NCBI RefSeq assembly: GCF_900183975.1
Contig: NZ_LT853883.1
Span: 1-29,233 of the forward strand
From: Xanthomonas fragariae
Lineage (GTDB): Bacteria; Pseudomonadota; Gammaproteobacteria; Xanthomonadales; Xanthomonadaceae
Direction: 5' to 3'
Length of the DNA: 29,233 nt
This document shows positions 1 to 7,000 of the stretch, in pieces. The position numbers and the translations under genes were made by a program. The notes beneath the pieces were generated by a model. It did no database searches, had not been told where the DNA came from, and saw nothing but the letters and a program-made list of their open reading frames with translations. Numbering within the stretch: position 1 is the stretch's first letter; the number at the start of each line of letters is the position of its first letter.

Positions 1-876
1 ATGGTGGATAAGTTGGAAAGAGACATGGAGGTGGAGGAGTGGCTAGCGAAGGTTCAGCTCATGACGGGTGAGGGCGCTGCCAAACGCCGCCCTAGCGGAT
101 CGACGGAGCCAAAACCGCAATTGCCGCTTTGGCCAGAGTTGGAGCGCGCGATACCGAACCACCTAGCGCGTTCGTCGCTATTCGCACCTATCGCACAGGG
201 CCGACGCAAACAGCACGACCGCACCGAGATCGCAAGCCGTAGAGATGTGAAGATTTTTTTCACTGGCAAACAGCTAGATATGGCAGATTGCGACGTATTC
301 ATGCAAGCACTTGCCGAAGCGCGCCGCGCGGCACTGGGTGAGCGCATTTTCATCAAGCGTGGGACGTTCCTAAAATCCATCGGCCGCACGGACGGAAGCA
401 AAGATTACGCATGGCTGCATGAATCATTTCGGCGGCTCTTCCTGGGCGCGCTCGAAATCGAAGCTAAGCATTACTCCATCGGCCGCACGCCGAGATCAAG
501 TGGCTTGCACCTGCTAGCCGGGTACGACTACGACTCTGAGCAGGAAGAGTACTACCTAGTCTTCGATCCACGGATATTGGCGTTATTCAGCAACCGGGAA
601 TTCGCCCTGATCGACTGGGCGAAGCGACTACATATCGAGCGGCGTGTAGATATGGCGAAATGGTTGCAAAACTACATCGCGACCCACGAAGCCGGGATTC
701 ACCGCATTGGCCTCAAGTATCTGAAAGGATGGATGGATTACAGCAGTCCGCCGAACAAGTTTCGCACCGCCTTGACAGAAGCTCTAGCCGAGCTAGAACG
801 GGTCAACATCATCAACGGCGCCAAAATAGAACAGAGTACGCGGTGCGAAAAACAAGCCGTCTGGACCAAGCTGTAG
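1..876 (+). CDS. trfA: TrfA-family plasmid replication initiator
   Basis: Initiator that would bind the iterons just downstream and recruit the host replication machinery. The 291-residue protein carries the TrfA signature near residues 42-73 (LPLWPELERAIPNHLARSS, then FAPIAQGRRK and a HDRTE segment), followed by a winged-helix-like region including GTFLKSIGRTDGSKDYAWLH. The length is close to the short form of TrfA in IncP plasmids. The gene begins at base 1; if the window is circular, AAGGAG at 29222-29227 lies 6 nt upstream of this ATG. The first iteron starts 5 bp after the stop codon, so gene and origin form one unit. The TrfA family call is secure; the exact incompatibility group is not. 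Confidence 0.9.
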   Translation: MVDKLERDMEVEEWLAKVQLMTGEGAAKRRPSGSTEPKPQLPLWPELERAIPNHLARSSLFAPIAQGRRKQHDRTEIASRRDVKIFFTGKQLDMADCDVFMQALAEARRAALGERIFIKRGTFLKSIGRTDGSKDYAWLHESFRRLFLGALEIEAKHYSIGRTPRSSGLHLLAGYDYDSEQEEYYLVFDPRILALFSNREFALIDWAKRLHIERRVDMAKWLQNYIATHEAGIHRIGLKYLKGWMDYSSPPNKFRTALTEALAELERVNIINGAKIEQSTRCEKQAVWTKL

Positions 877-1400
877 GCACCGGGATGGCATTCCTTTTTC
901 GCCGGGATGGCGTTCCAGTTTTCGCCGGGATGGCATTCCAACCGCTTCGGGATGACATACCAGCATGCCGGGATAGCGTTCCTCTTCGCCGGGATGGCGT
1001 TCTAAAAGCATGCGGAAAAATCTTTTTGAATCATGAGTTTAGACGCTTAGAAAACGCTTTAACCATCTCTAACCTTACTTTAACCGCCTCGGCCTAGCAG
1101 CCTTGGCTTAAACGGCACCGCCTCTTGGGGGCAAGCCCCCGCCGGCTCACTCCGCGCGCAAGCACGCTCCGTCCCCGGCATCCCCCAGGGGCGATGCGCC
1201 CCTCGCCGCTATGCGGCTCACCCGAAAGTCGGGCCCCCAAAAGGGGGAAACTAATCTATTTGCTACTTCGGAAAGCTGATAAGCAACTGATAGTCAAAAG
1301 TACCAAGAGAGCATTCGATATCTTTTACGGAAACAAATGGATTGCATATCCAACTTGTGTCGGGATGACGTTCCAGTTGGTAACATTTAGCCGGCAGAAA
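877..1400. other. Putative vegetative origin (oriV)
   Basis: Gene-free region following trfA. It holds six phased iterons (881-1003), then an A+T-rich stretch (about 1009-1090) suited to strand opening. Next is a G+C-rich stretch with two strong hairpins: GGGGGC-AA-GCCCCC at 1127-1140 and CCCCC-AAAA-GGGGG at 1234-1247. A second A+T-rich stretch follows (about 1250-1400) with a seventh isolated iteron at 1361-1374. I saw no good DnaA box (TTATCCACA). Iterons, A+T-rich DNA and an adjacent initiator gene are the usual composition of an iteron-controlled origin; the function is inferred. Confidence 0.75.
881..1003 (+). repeat. Iteron array, six copies
   Basis: Six direct copies of a 14-bp core CGGGATGGCRTTCC start at 881, 903, 926, 948, 969 and 990, i.e. 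every 21-23 bp, about two helical turns. Copies 1 and 3 have CATTCC and copy 2 has CGTTCC. Copy 4 (CGGGATGACATACC), copy 5 (GATAGC) and copy 6 (ends TTCT) are diverged. A seventh, CGGGATGACGTTCC, lies at 1361-1374 in the same orientation. These are the likely TrfA binding sites. Confidence 0.85.
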
Positions 1401-1408
1401 CAAAAATA

Positions 1409-1436
1409 TTGACTTACCACTTTTTTAACTTAAATT
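1409..1436 (+). promoter_or_regulatory. Predicted promoter of korA-incC-korB
   Basis: TTGACT at 1409-1414 and TAAATT at 1431-1436 with a 16-bp spacer resemble a sigma-70 promoter reading into korA. About 100 nt of leader follow. A partial match to the IncP KorB operator (TTTAGCCGGC at 1386-1395; consensus half TTTAGC) lies just upstream, suggesting autoregulation, but only one half-site matches. Confidence 0.5.
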
Positions 1437-1484
1437 AGCTCCATCTTCCAATAGGGTTAAGCGGCAACTTGCCCCATTGGGTCT

Positions 1485-1502
1485 CTAACTGTACGGAGTT
1501 AG
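1485..1502 (+). promoter_or_regulatory. Leader hairpin upstream of korA
   Basis: CTAACT-GTACGG-AGTTAG forms a perfect 6-bp stem with a 6-nt loop in the korA leader. Nearly the same element (TTAACT-GTTACGG-AGTTAA) lies directly before the LPD29 gene at 28357-28375. Recurrence at two operons suggests a protein operator or an RNA element; which one cannot be told from sequence. Confidence 0.45.
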
Positions 1503-1534
1503 GTATCCAGCTATGAAAATCTCGGGAAAGCACG

Positions 1535-1849
1535 ATGCACATGAAAAAACGGCTCACGGCGAAGGAGTTCGAGACTCTACGTCCGTATCTTTCCAGGCTC
1601 AAAGAACGGAATGTCGAGGCAATCCGCCAAATCATGGTGGAGAGCCGACAGCAGACCGACGTAGCAGACGAACTCGGCGTGACCAAGAAGGCGGTGAGCC
1701 AGATGGTCGGCAAGGCGTGGCAGGCGCATATCGAGCACGGCGAGCGGCCAGCAGGTTGGACAAGTATCAGCGTCACGCTACCTCCAGACATGGCCGAGTT
1801 GGTCAAGGACATGGAACGGAAAGCGCGGGCACATCTCACTAAGGGGTAG
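1535..1849 (+). CDS. korA: TrfB/KorA-type transcriptional repressor
   Basis: Small DNA-binding regulator of 104 residues (102 if the second ATG at 1541 is used; IncP KorA begins MKKRLT, as this second start does). The N-terminal helical part leads into a helix-turn-helix (DVADELGVTKKAVSQMVGKAW, about residues 43-63) characteristic of the TrfB/KorA family, where it represses the replication, control and transfer operons of IncP-type plasmids. GGGAAAG at 1524-1530 could serve either start. It lies 10 bp upstream of incC, in the same order as the IncP central control operon. Family membership is clear from the HTH and the neighbours; the target operators here are unproven. Confidence 0.85.
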   Translation: MHMKKRLTAKEFETLRPYLSRLKERNVEAIRQIMVESRQQTDVADELGVTKKAVSQMVGKAWQAHIEHGERPAGWTSISVTLPPDMAELVKDMERKARAHLTKG

Positions 1850-1859
1850 AGGGGCAGCC

Positions 1860-2660
1860 ATGAAGAAGATTGTGTTCGTGAATCAAAAAGGCGGTACGGG
1901 CAAATCAACTCTGTCGTACAACATCGCTCACTATCTCGCCGAGCAGGACAAGCGCGTTTTGTTCATCGACGGCGACGAACAGGCGAACGCGAGCAAGAGT
2001 CTGGCGGCGTACACGGCGCCGAACCTCGCGGCAAGCTCACTCTTCAGCGAGTCGCCGATTAGCTTGCCGGTGTTGCCGCAACAGATCGTGTTGCTTCGCG
2101 GCGATAGCACGTTGCGCAAGATCGAGCAGTCGGACCAGGACGACGAGGAACTTGTGAAGCTGCTACGCGCGCGCCTCGCTGAGATCAGCGACGGTTTCGA
2201 CTACGCAGTGATCGACACGGCTGGCGCGAACAGCCGGGTTGCAAATGCCCTTGTCGTCGCGGGTGACTTCGCGGTTTTGCCATGCCGAATCGATCCTTAC
2301 AGCATCGACGTTGCAACACAGGTGCTAAAGCGCATCTCGTTCATCCAGAAGTCATGGAATCCCGGCCTAGTGAATCTTGGCATCTTGCCGAACGAGTATG
2401 ACGCCACATCGCCGGCGCAAGTCGAGTGGTTGAAGCAACTGATCGGTGCGTATCGTCAATTTGTCATGGGTGCTTACGTGTCGAAACGCTCAGCGTTCCG
2501 TGAAGCGTCGGGCGATGGAGTACCGGTCTGGCGCCTGGAATCGGAAGCAGATGAGGACGGCGGCAAGGGCAGGGTGAAGACCGCAGCCCGCAGCGCCGGT
2601 AAGGAAGTGAAGGCGGTTTTCAAGATAATGCAAGAACGTATGGAGAACGCGCATGGCTAA
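1860..2660 (+). CDS. incC: ParA/IncC-family partition ATPase
   Basis: Partition ATPase that positions plasmid copies together with the ParB protein encoded next. The 266-residue protein starts directly with the deviant Walker A box KGGTGKST (residues 10-17), followed by VLFIDGDEQANAS (Walker A') and YAVIDTAG (Walker B). It lacks the long N-terminal DNA-binding extension of P1-type ParA, so it is the short IncC type, with regulation left to KorA and KorB. The ribosome-binding site is AGGGGCAG just before the ATG. It overlaps korB by 8 nt, indicating translational coupling. Confident call. Confidence 0.92.
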   Translation: MKKIVFVNQKGGTGKSTLSYNIAHYLAEQDKRVLFIDGDEQANASKSLAAYTAPNLAASSLFSESPISLPVLPQQIVLLRGDSTLRKIEQSDQDDEELVKLLRARLAEISDGFDYAVIDTAGANSRVANALVVAGDFAVLPCRIDPYSIDVATQVLKRISFIQKSWNPGLVNLGILPNEYDATSPAQVEWLKQLIGAYRQFVMGAYVSKRSAFREASGDGVPVWRLESEADEDGGKGRVKTAARSAGKEVKAVFKIMQERMENAHG

Positions 2661-3705
2661 GAAAGGGCTCGATCTGACCGGTCTGGATGATCTTTCGGTA
2701 CTGGCCAACGCTCATGGTGGCAGCGAAGCCGCTGCGCCCAAGATTGCACCGTTGGCCGATATCATCGCGGACCCCAACCAACCGCGTAAGCGCTTCAATC
2801 AGCGCAAGCTCGAAGAGCTACGCGACTCGATCAAAGAGTCGGGCGTTCAACAGGCCATCATCGTGCGGCCGAAGAACGGTGAGGGTAAGCACATCATCGT
2901 GTTCGGTGAGCGGCGTTATCGAGCGTCACTCTTGGTTGGGAAGAAGGACATTCCCATTGAGATTCGAGATACGACTGTACTGCCTGAATCCGAAGTTCGG
3001 TTCATCCAGCTTATCGAGAATATCCAGCGTGACGACCTGGACCCGTTGGAGATCGCAGACGCGATCAAAGAGCAGTTGGACCAGGGCATGAAGAAAGCGC
3101 AGATCGCGGCGAAGCTCGGGCAGTCAGCATCGTTTGTGTCTCAACATGTCGCGTTAGCCCAAGGGCCGGAATTCATTCGCGAACTTGCGATGAAGCGCGT
3201 GGGCGTGCGAACACTCTATGACCTGGTGCAGGCACACAAGGATTTTTCTTCCGAGGTAGAAACCTATGCAGCTTCTACGGAAGAAATAACGCGGGCTGGC
3301 GTCGCTGACTTGGTGGCGAGGTTGAAGGCGGCTAAGCAGGAACCGACTAACAACGCCGAGCAGCAAAACGTTGGGGAGGCTATAACACTTGCCAACAATG
3401 CGAGCGAAGTATCAACCGAGCAGACGCCGGAAGGTGTGAGCCAGGATGGAGGAGGAAAGGCCGATGACAAGCTGACGGCAACGACGCAGCCGACCACGTC
3501 CCAGCAACAGACGGATGGCGCGTCGGCGGTTGCGAATGCAAAGAAGAAGCTCGCTATTGTCGTCAAGGCTGGGGGTCGGGTAGCGACGATGGGACGGGGC
3601 GGGAAGGTGGAAGTGATTTTCAAGGATACCGGTGACGTAGCTGTGATCGAGCTAGCCAGCTTAGAAATTGTAGGGACCGAGGTAATCAAGCATGAAAATG
3701 TGTAG
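2653..3705 (+). CDS. korB: ParB/KorB-family partition and repressor protein
   Basis: Centromere-binding protein and probable global repressor. The 350-residue protein has the ParB N-terminal domain with PNQPRKRF (about residues 39-46) and the CTP-binding motif GERRYRAS (about 87-94), then ENIQRDDLDPLEIADAI. The helix-turn-helix KKAQIAAKLGQSASFVSQHVAL, about residues 137-158, follows. A low-complexity Gln/Thr/Ser-rich linker (about 235-295) precedes a small C-terminal domain, the layout of IncP KorB, where the last domain is an SH3-like dimerisation unit. It overlaps incC at its start and the membrane-protein gene at its end (14 nt). No clear full KorB palindrome was found by eye, so the binding site is unknown. 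Confidence 0.9.
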   Translation: MAKKGLDLTGLDDLSVLANAHGGSEAAAPKIAPLADIIADPNQPRKRFNQRKLEELRDSIKESGVQQAIIVRPKNGEGKHIIVFGERRYRASLLVGKKDIPIEIRDTTVLPESEVRFIQLIENIQRDDLDPLEIADAIKEQLDQGMKKAQIAAKLGQSASFVSQHVALAQGPEFIRELAMKRVGVRTLYDLVQAHKDFSSEVETYAASTEEITRAGVADLVARLKAAKQEPTNNAEQQNVGEAITLANNASEVSTEQTPEGVSQDGGGKADDKLTATTQPTTSQQQTDGASAVANAKKKLAIVVKAGGRVATMGRGGKVEVIFKDTGDVAVIELASLEIVGTEVIKHENV

Positions 3706-3961
3706 AGCCTTTCTTAGCGTGCTGCGCTTCTGCGCGTTCACGGTGTTGATGTTCCTGCATCCGATTGTGGGCGTGCTTGGGCTGTTGGCGAATGTCTGTT
3801 TGGGCGGTTTCCTTTTCTGCCTTTTTGCAGTGCCAGAGCAACGTACGGCTTTATGGGCTTTTTTAGGTGTCGGAGTGGTATTGACCGCGTTCGTCTGGTC
3901 TTATGACGCGCTTACTGCACTGCTGGCGCCGAAAGGTCTTCTCATGATTGCGGGGCGCTAA
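3692..3961 (+). CDS. Small inner-membrane protein, unknown function
   Basis: 89 residues, almost entirely hydrophobic. Three membrane-spanning stretches are likely: about residues 8-28, 30-46 and 53-72, with a short polar break PEQRT between the second and third. It starts inside the end of korB, so it is probably co-translated as the last gene of the control operon. I do not recognise a family. Its position after korB suggests a plasmid maintenance or transfer accessory role, but that is inference only. Confidence 0.7.
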   Translation: MKMCRAFLSVLRFCAFTVLMFLHPIVGVLGLLANVCLGGFLFCLFAVPEQRTALWAFLGVGVVLTAFVWSYDALTALLAPKGLLMIAGR

Positions 3962-3971
3962 GGCGCTCCGC
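3950..3971 (+). terminator. Hairpin at the end of the control operon
   Basis: GCGGGGCGC-TAAG-GCGCTCCGC can form a 9-bp stem (one G-T pair) with a 4-nt loop that includes the stop codon of the membrane-protein gene. No T-run follows, so it is at best a weak or factor-assisted terminator. Confidence 0.35.
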
Positions 3972-3975
3972 AATT

Positions 3976-4065
3976 GAGGGGCGGCAGAGATTCGTATAAA
4001 AACCTTCTCTGACAGAGAGTTAGCGCACTTTTGGCTGTTTTTTACACGAATCCCTGCCTACCTTC
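3976..4065 (-). mobile_element. Degenerate ~90-bp palindromic element (copy A)
   Basis: This segment is the reverse orientation of the two intact copies at 9367-9461 and 12103-12195. It shares ATTCGTATAAAAA, CCTTCTCTGA, the GTTAGC core and TTTTGGCTGTTTTTTACACG with them. Its outer ends are decayed: GAGGGGCGGCAGAGA on one side and CCTGCCTACCTTC on the other, against GAGGGTCGGCAGGGA in the intact copies. It lies between the control operon and the next promoter and carries no gene. Most likely a miniature inverted-repeat element related to a Tn3-type end. Confidence 0.6.
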
Positions 4066-4074
4066 ATTTCCTTG

Positions 4075-4103
4075 TTGACACCTTGGTGTTACCTTGGTAA
4101 TAT
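4075..4103 (+). promoter_or_regulatory. Strong sigma-70-type promoter
   Basis: TTGACA at 4075-4080 and TAATAT at 4098-4103 are separated by exactly 17 bp. The spacer contains two direct copies of ACCTTGGT (4080-4087 and 4091-4098), 11 bp apart, a possible repressor site. It reads into the two small genes at 4200 and 4522. Confidence 0.75.
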
Positions 4104-4199
4104 ACCCACATCGCAGCAACTGTTGCGCTCCGTCCGGGCGGTACCCGGACCCAGTCACGGACCCACACGATGGGGCCGGGCAAGAAGGAAAAAATCATC

Positions 4200-4463
4200 A
4201 TGGCCAACCCTGTTTATTACATCCGCGAAGCCCAAGGTCAGTGGGCTGCCTGCAACGCTAAGACCATGCCTGCCGCTAAGCGTGCGGCGGTGCGCGCCCA
4301 GATGTTCCAGGGGACTGACGTTTGGGTAGGGAGCGTCGTGGGAGAAGTCATCGAGCCCGTCGCAATCAAACGTCATCCCGACGCGCTGAATATGTCCAGT
4401 CGCGGCCGCTGGGTCGAGCTGGACCCTGCACACTGCAGTGTCGGCGATTTTGGCCGAATCTGA
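4200..4463 (+). CDS. Small hypothetical plasmid protein
   Basis: 87-residue soluble protein beginning MANPVYYIREAQGQWAAC. The ATG at 4200 is preferred over an upstream in-frame one at 4170 because GAAGGAA lies just before it. Sequence features are a Tyr-rich start, a basic helix (MPAAKRAAVRAQ) and a beta-rich second half (TDVWVGSVVGEVIEPVAI). It follows the strong promoter at 4075-4103 and precedes another small gene. I do not recognise a characterised family. The strong promoter and position between the control and mobilisation regions suggest an early-expressed accessory gene. Confidence 0.6.
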   Translation: MANPVYYIREAQGQWAACNAKTMPAAKRAAVRAQMFQGTDVWVGSVVGEVIEPVAIKRHPDALNMSSRGRWVELDPAHCSVGDFGRI

Positions 4464-4521
4464 CTATCGTCGCGCTCAGCAAAGCCTAAGCGCGCCGCCC
4501 CCAACTATCGAGGAAACACCC

Positions 4522-4971
4522 GTGGCAGAACGATTCACTCTCTACGCTGGCGAGCCGATTGCCAGCATCCTCGCCGGCTACGAGGACAACCGCAGCGGCC
4601 GGATCAATCAAGTTGCAGCAGACTACCGGCAACTGATCGCCGCACTGGTGCCGTCTTTCAGCGGCCCACAGTGGCAGTTGCTGGCTGACGTGCTGGACGA
4701 TGGTGCGCTAGATGAGAGTGGCCTGAAATTCGCGTGGGCGAGCGTTGCCGACAGCGCGGAGGACGGCATGGGAGAAAAATGGGATGTCGATGTCGATGAC
4801 TTGGCACAGCGCGTGCGCGCCCTGAGCGCGCCGCAGCTGATCGCACTCCGTGAAGTGATTGCCCGCTACCGCAATAGCATTGACGGCAGTGGTGACGCGC
4901 TGGAGCTACTGCAACAGTGCGGAGCGAAAGTGGTTGCCGACAACGCTGGATCAACTGGGCATCACTGGTGA
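4522..4971 (+). CDS. Hypothetical plasmid protein, acidic, 149 residues
   Basis: The GTG at 4522 is chosen because GAGGA lies 7 nt upstream; a longer frame back to 4438 would overlap the previous gene. The protein begins VAERFTLYAGEPIASILAGYEDNRSGRINQ with a GTG start, is acidic and mostly helical, and shows no membrane segment or catalytic motif. Proteins with the phrase LYAGEPIA..LAGYEDNRSGRIN look familiar from broad-host-range plasmids, but I cannot give a function. Same strand and probably same transcript as the gene at 4200. Confidence 0.6.
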   Translation: MAERFTLYAGEPIASILAGYEDNRSGRINQVAADYRQLIAALVPSFSGPQWQLLADVLDDGALDESGLKFAWASVADSAEDGMGEKWDVDVDDLAQRVRALSAPQLIALREVIARYRNSIDGSGDALELLQQCGAKVVADNAGSTGHHW

Positions 4972-5095
4972 TTGTTCAATGCGCGGAAGCAAGCATGGTA
5001 ACGGTCAAGTTTTTGAGCGAGCTAATCCAGCCGCCGACACCCTCGCATATCGTGGCTCAGACGCTTTTCTTTCCGTAGGAGCGTAGGAGAGGAGT

Positions 5096-5190
5096 AGCTA
5101 TTTCTTCGTCATGACGAAGAAATAGCTTTGCGTAGTAGTTAATGCAGGATAGACTAGCGTCGGCAAGGTGCAGCACTTTGTGCGCTGCAC
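5096..5190 (-). other. oriT: Putative origin of transfer (oriT)
   Basis: This gene-free stretch, 45 bp before mobC, has three oriT hallmarks. First is a perfect 32-bp palindrome at 5096-5127 (arms AGCTATTTCTTCGTC around AT). Second, GCAGGATAG at 5144-5152 reads CTATCCTGC on the minus strand, the core nic sequence of RP4-type and VirD2-type relaxases (TATCCTG, cleavage, C). That places nicking between minus-strand bases opposite 5145 and 5144. Third is an inverted repeat GTGCAGC...GCTGCAC (5168-5174 and 5184-5190). The relaxase and its accessory protein lie directly downstream, as expected. Confidence 0.75.
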
Positions 5191-5234
5191 GGTCCTCGTT
5201 CGTCTGCAACTAACTGCGGAAAAGGCTTATTACG

Positions 5235-5786
5235 ATGCCGTCGAAAAAACCGTTGCTGTCGGGCCGCGTTGACCCTGACCTAAAAGATGCCTTTGCGAGC
5301 GTTGCTAACGAACAAGGCATCACGGAGGCCCGCTTACTTGAGATCGTCGTCGCGGCGTTTTTGAAGCGTATGCCCCCTACTCCGATGCCTGAAACGGCGC
5401 CGGAATCAGAAGGTGTGAAGACCAAGGACATACGTGTTCGGCTGGCTCCGTTCAAATACCGCGAACTTGAACGCCTCGCATCGCTGCGGCATTGGAGTCG
5501 CAGTACCTATCTCGCCTACCTGTTCGACGTTCACCTGAATGGACAGCCGCGACTCACTGACGACGAATTGCAGGCACTTCGTGAAGCGACTGCACAGTTG
5601 TCGGCAGTTGGTCGGAACGTTAACCAAATCGCGCGCGTGTTGAACACGTCACTGGACGAGGCAGACAAGGCCCAGGCATTGAATTTCCAGCATTTGAAGA
5701 AGCTCATCGACTTGGAGCGAGAGCGCGTCAAAGCAGTGATTCGAGCAAACCTCAAATCGTGGGGGGTGACGGATGGCCAGCAATGA
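5235..5786 (+). CDS. mobC: MobC-type relaxosome accessory protein
   Basis: DNA-binding partner of the relaxase, expected to bind oriT upstream. 183 residues. The N-terminal third (SGRVDPDLKDAFASVANEQGITEARLLEIVV) resembles a ribbon-helix-helix DNA-binding fold. The central part has a second such segment (DIRVRLAPFKYRELERLASLR). The C-terminal part has the MobC hallmark VGRNVNQIARVLN, about residues 123-135, then a helical tail. The stop overlaps the relaxase start by 14 nt, so the two are translationally coupled. Family call is well supported by the motif and location. Confidence 0.88.
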   Translation: MPSKKPLLSGRVDPDLKDAFASVANEQGITEARLLEIVVAAFLKRMPPTPMPETAPESEGVKTKDIRVRLAPFKYRELERLASLRHWSRSTYLAYLFDVHLNGQPRLTDDELQALREATAQLSAVGRNVNQIARVLNTSLDEADKAQALNFQHLKKLIDLERERVKAVIRANLKSWGVTDGQQ

Positions 5787-6792
5787 AGGTTTTGATCCGA
5801 CCGGGATGCACGACATTGATTTCTTGGTTAGCGGACGACGGGCGCGCACAGGGCGTCTTACGCAGGAGCAGAAGCGCGCGCAACTGTATCGAACCTTTGT
5901 GCAGTGTGTGCCCGAAGTCATGGTCAAGGTATCGGGCGGCGGTAAGACAGCACAGCACGTCCAGGCGCACATGAAATACATCACTCGCAATGGGCAGCTT
6001 GAAGCCGTCAACGACCAGGGCGAGAAGATCAGCGGCCAGGAAGATGTGAAGGACCTGTTTGATTCGTGGGACGTTGATGCCGGCGACGGTCAGGGGAAAA
6101 AACGGCAAGCCTTCAATATCGTGCTGTCGATGCCGGCCGGCACCGATCCGCAAAAGCTCTTCAAGGCGGCGCAGAACTTTGCTCGGGAAGAATTCTTTGG
6201 GCAGCACCAATACATGATGGTCCTGCACACGCCTGAGACCGACCCGCATAAGAACCCCCCGCCGCATCCACATGTTCACCTGATCGTCAAAGCGGAAGGC
6301 TTCGACGGCCAGCGCCTCTACATCCGCAAGGCGACGCTCGAACACTGGCGTGCCGCGTTCGCCGAGAGGTTACGAGAGCAGGGTATCGATGCAAATGCGA
6401 CGCCTCGCGACTTGCGCGGGCAGACGCGCAAGTCGAAGAAGCCAGGCGTGTATTTCGCAGAAAAGCGCGGCACGTCCACAGTACTCAAAAGCAAGTTCGA
6501 GCAGGCGCGGCAGGAGTTGGAGCAGGGCGAGGCATCACCAAAGCCTTGGGAGGTCGCCATCGTCAATCGCCGCCGAGCGACCGTTCGTCGGCTGTTGGGT
6601 GCGGCCCACGAACTACGGAAGGAGGGGGACGATTCAATGGCAACGGCCATTGAATCGTTTGCCAAGGAAATGCCGAGACCGGACACAGAGCGGCACCAAA
6701 TCAAGCGAATCATCGTCAAGCAAGTTGAGCGCCACCGCGGGCAACAGCCGAGCCAGCAGAAGTACACCGACCGCAAAGACAAGGAGCGATGA
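5773..6792 (+). CDS. VirD2/MOBP-type relaxase
   Basis: Nicks oriT and pilots the single strand into the recipient. 339 residues. Likely motif I tyrosine is Y69 in MKYITRNG. The metal-binding histidine motif is HPHVHLIVKA with H165, H167 and H169. The C-terminal half is basic and helical, with no primase, helicase or LPD domain. That is short for many MOBP relaxases, and an LPD7-domain protein of the sort usually fused to relaxases is encoded separately at 13148-14992. It overlaps mobC at its start. Downstream DNA (6793-6948) has no convincing gene and leads to a transposon-end sequence. Confidence 0.9.
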   Translation: MASNEGFDPTGMHDIDFLVSGRRARTGRLTQEQKRAQLYRTFVQCVPEVMVKVSGGGKTAQHVQAHMKYITRNGQLEAVNDQGEKISGQEDVKDLFDSWDVDAGDGQGKKRQAFNIVLSMPAGTDPQKLFKAAQNFAREEFFGQHQYMMVLHTPETDPHKNPPPHPHVHLIVKAEGFDGQRLYIRKATLEHWRAAFAERLREQGIDANATPRDLRGQTRKSKKPGVYFAEKRGTSTVLKSKFEQARQELEQGEASPKPWEVAIVNRRRATVRRLLGAAHELRKEGDDSMATAIESFAKEMPRPDTERHQIKRIIVKQVERHRGQQPSQQKYTDRKDKER

Positions 6793-6948
6793 GGATGGCC
6801 GCGCACACGCACAATTGGTCTGCGCGTGAGTACATACATCCAAAGACTTGGACACCGCCAGCAAATGAACTGGACAGCAGCACCAGACTTGACACACCGT
6901 CGCCTTGTCGCTGGTCAACTTCGGTCTCGCCGCGAGCTTGGCCATTCC

Positions 6949-6992
6949 GAGGGTCGGCAGGGAATCGTTCCGAGAACAGCCATTTCTCGTAA
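6949..6992 (+). mobile_element. Tn3-like inverted-repeat end (site D)
   Basis: GAGGGTCGGCAGGGAATCG at 6949-6967 continues as TTCCGAGAACAGCCATTTCTCGT. From GGGT the block has the length and general form of a ~38-bp Tn3-family terminal repeat (GGG start, A-rich middle, ending near CGTAA). Its first 19 bases recur at 8556-8574 and, with one change, at both palindromic elements downstream. It marks the left edge of the accessory region. Confidence 0.5.
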
Positions 6993-7000
6993 CGACCTTG

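Noticed and set aside
881..1003. CRISPR array
   Set aside because: The regular 21-23 bp repeats have spacers far too short and similar, with no cas genes; they are iterons next to the initiator gene.
660..1097. 145-codon plus-strand frame through the iterons
   Set aside because: Its repeated Phe/Arg/Asp/Gly/Val pattern is just the translation of the iterons, and it overlaps trfA out of frame.
1120..1250. rRNA or tRNA gene in the G+C-rich segment of the origin
   Set aside because: Hairpins are simple G/C stems; there is no cloverleaf, CCA end or conserved rRNA sequence.
1513..1842. 109-codon frame overlapping korA
   Set aside because: Same DNA as the korA helix-turn-helix in another frame, with low-complexity composition. 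A short leader peptide from this ATG cannot be excluded but has no good ribosome-binding site.
5752..6345. 197-codon minus-strand frame opposite the relaxase
   Set aside because: Shadow of the relaxase gene, whose catalytic motifs are intact on the plus strand.
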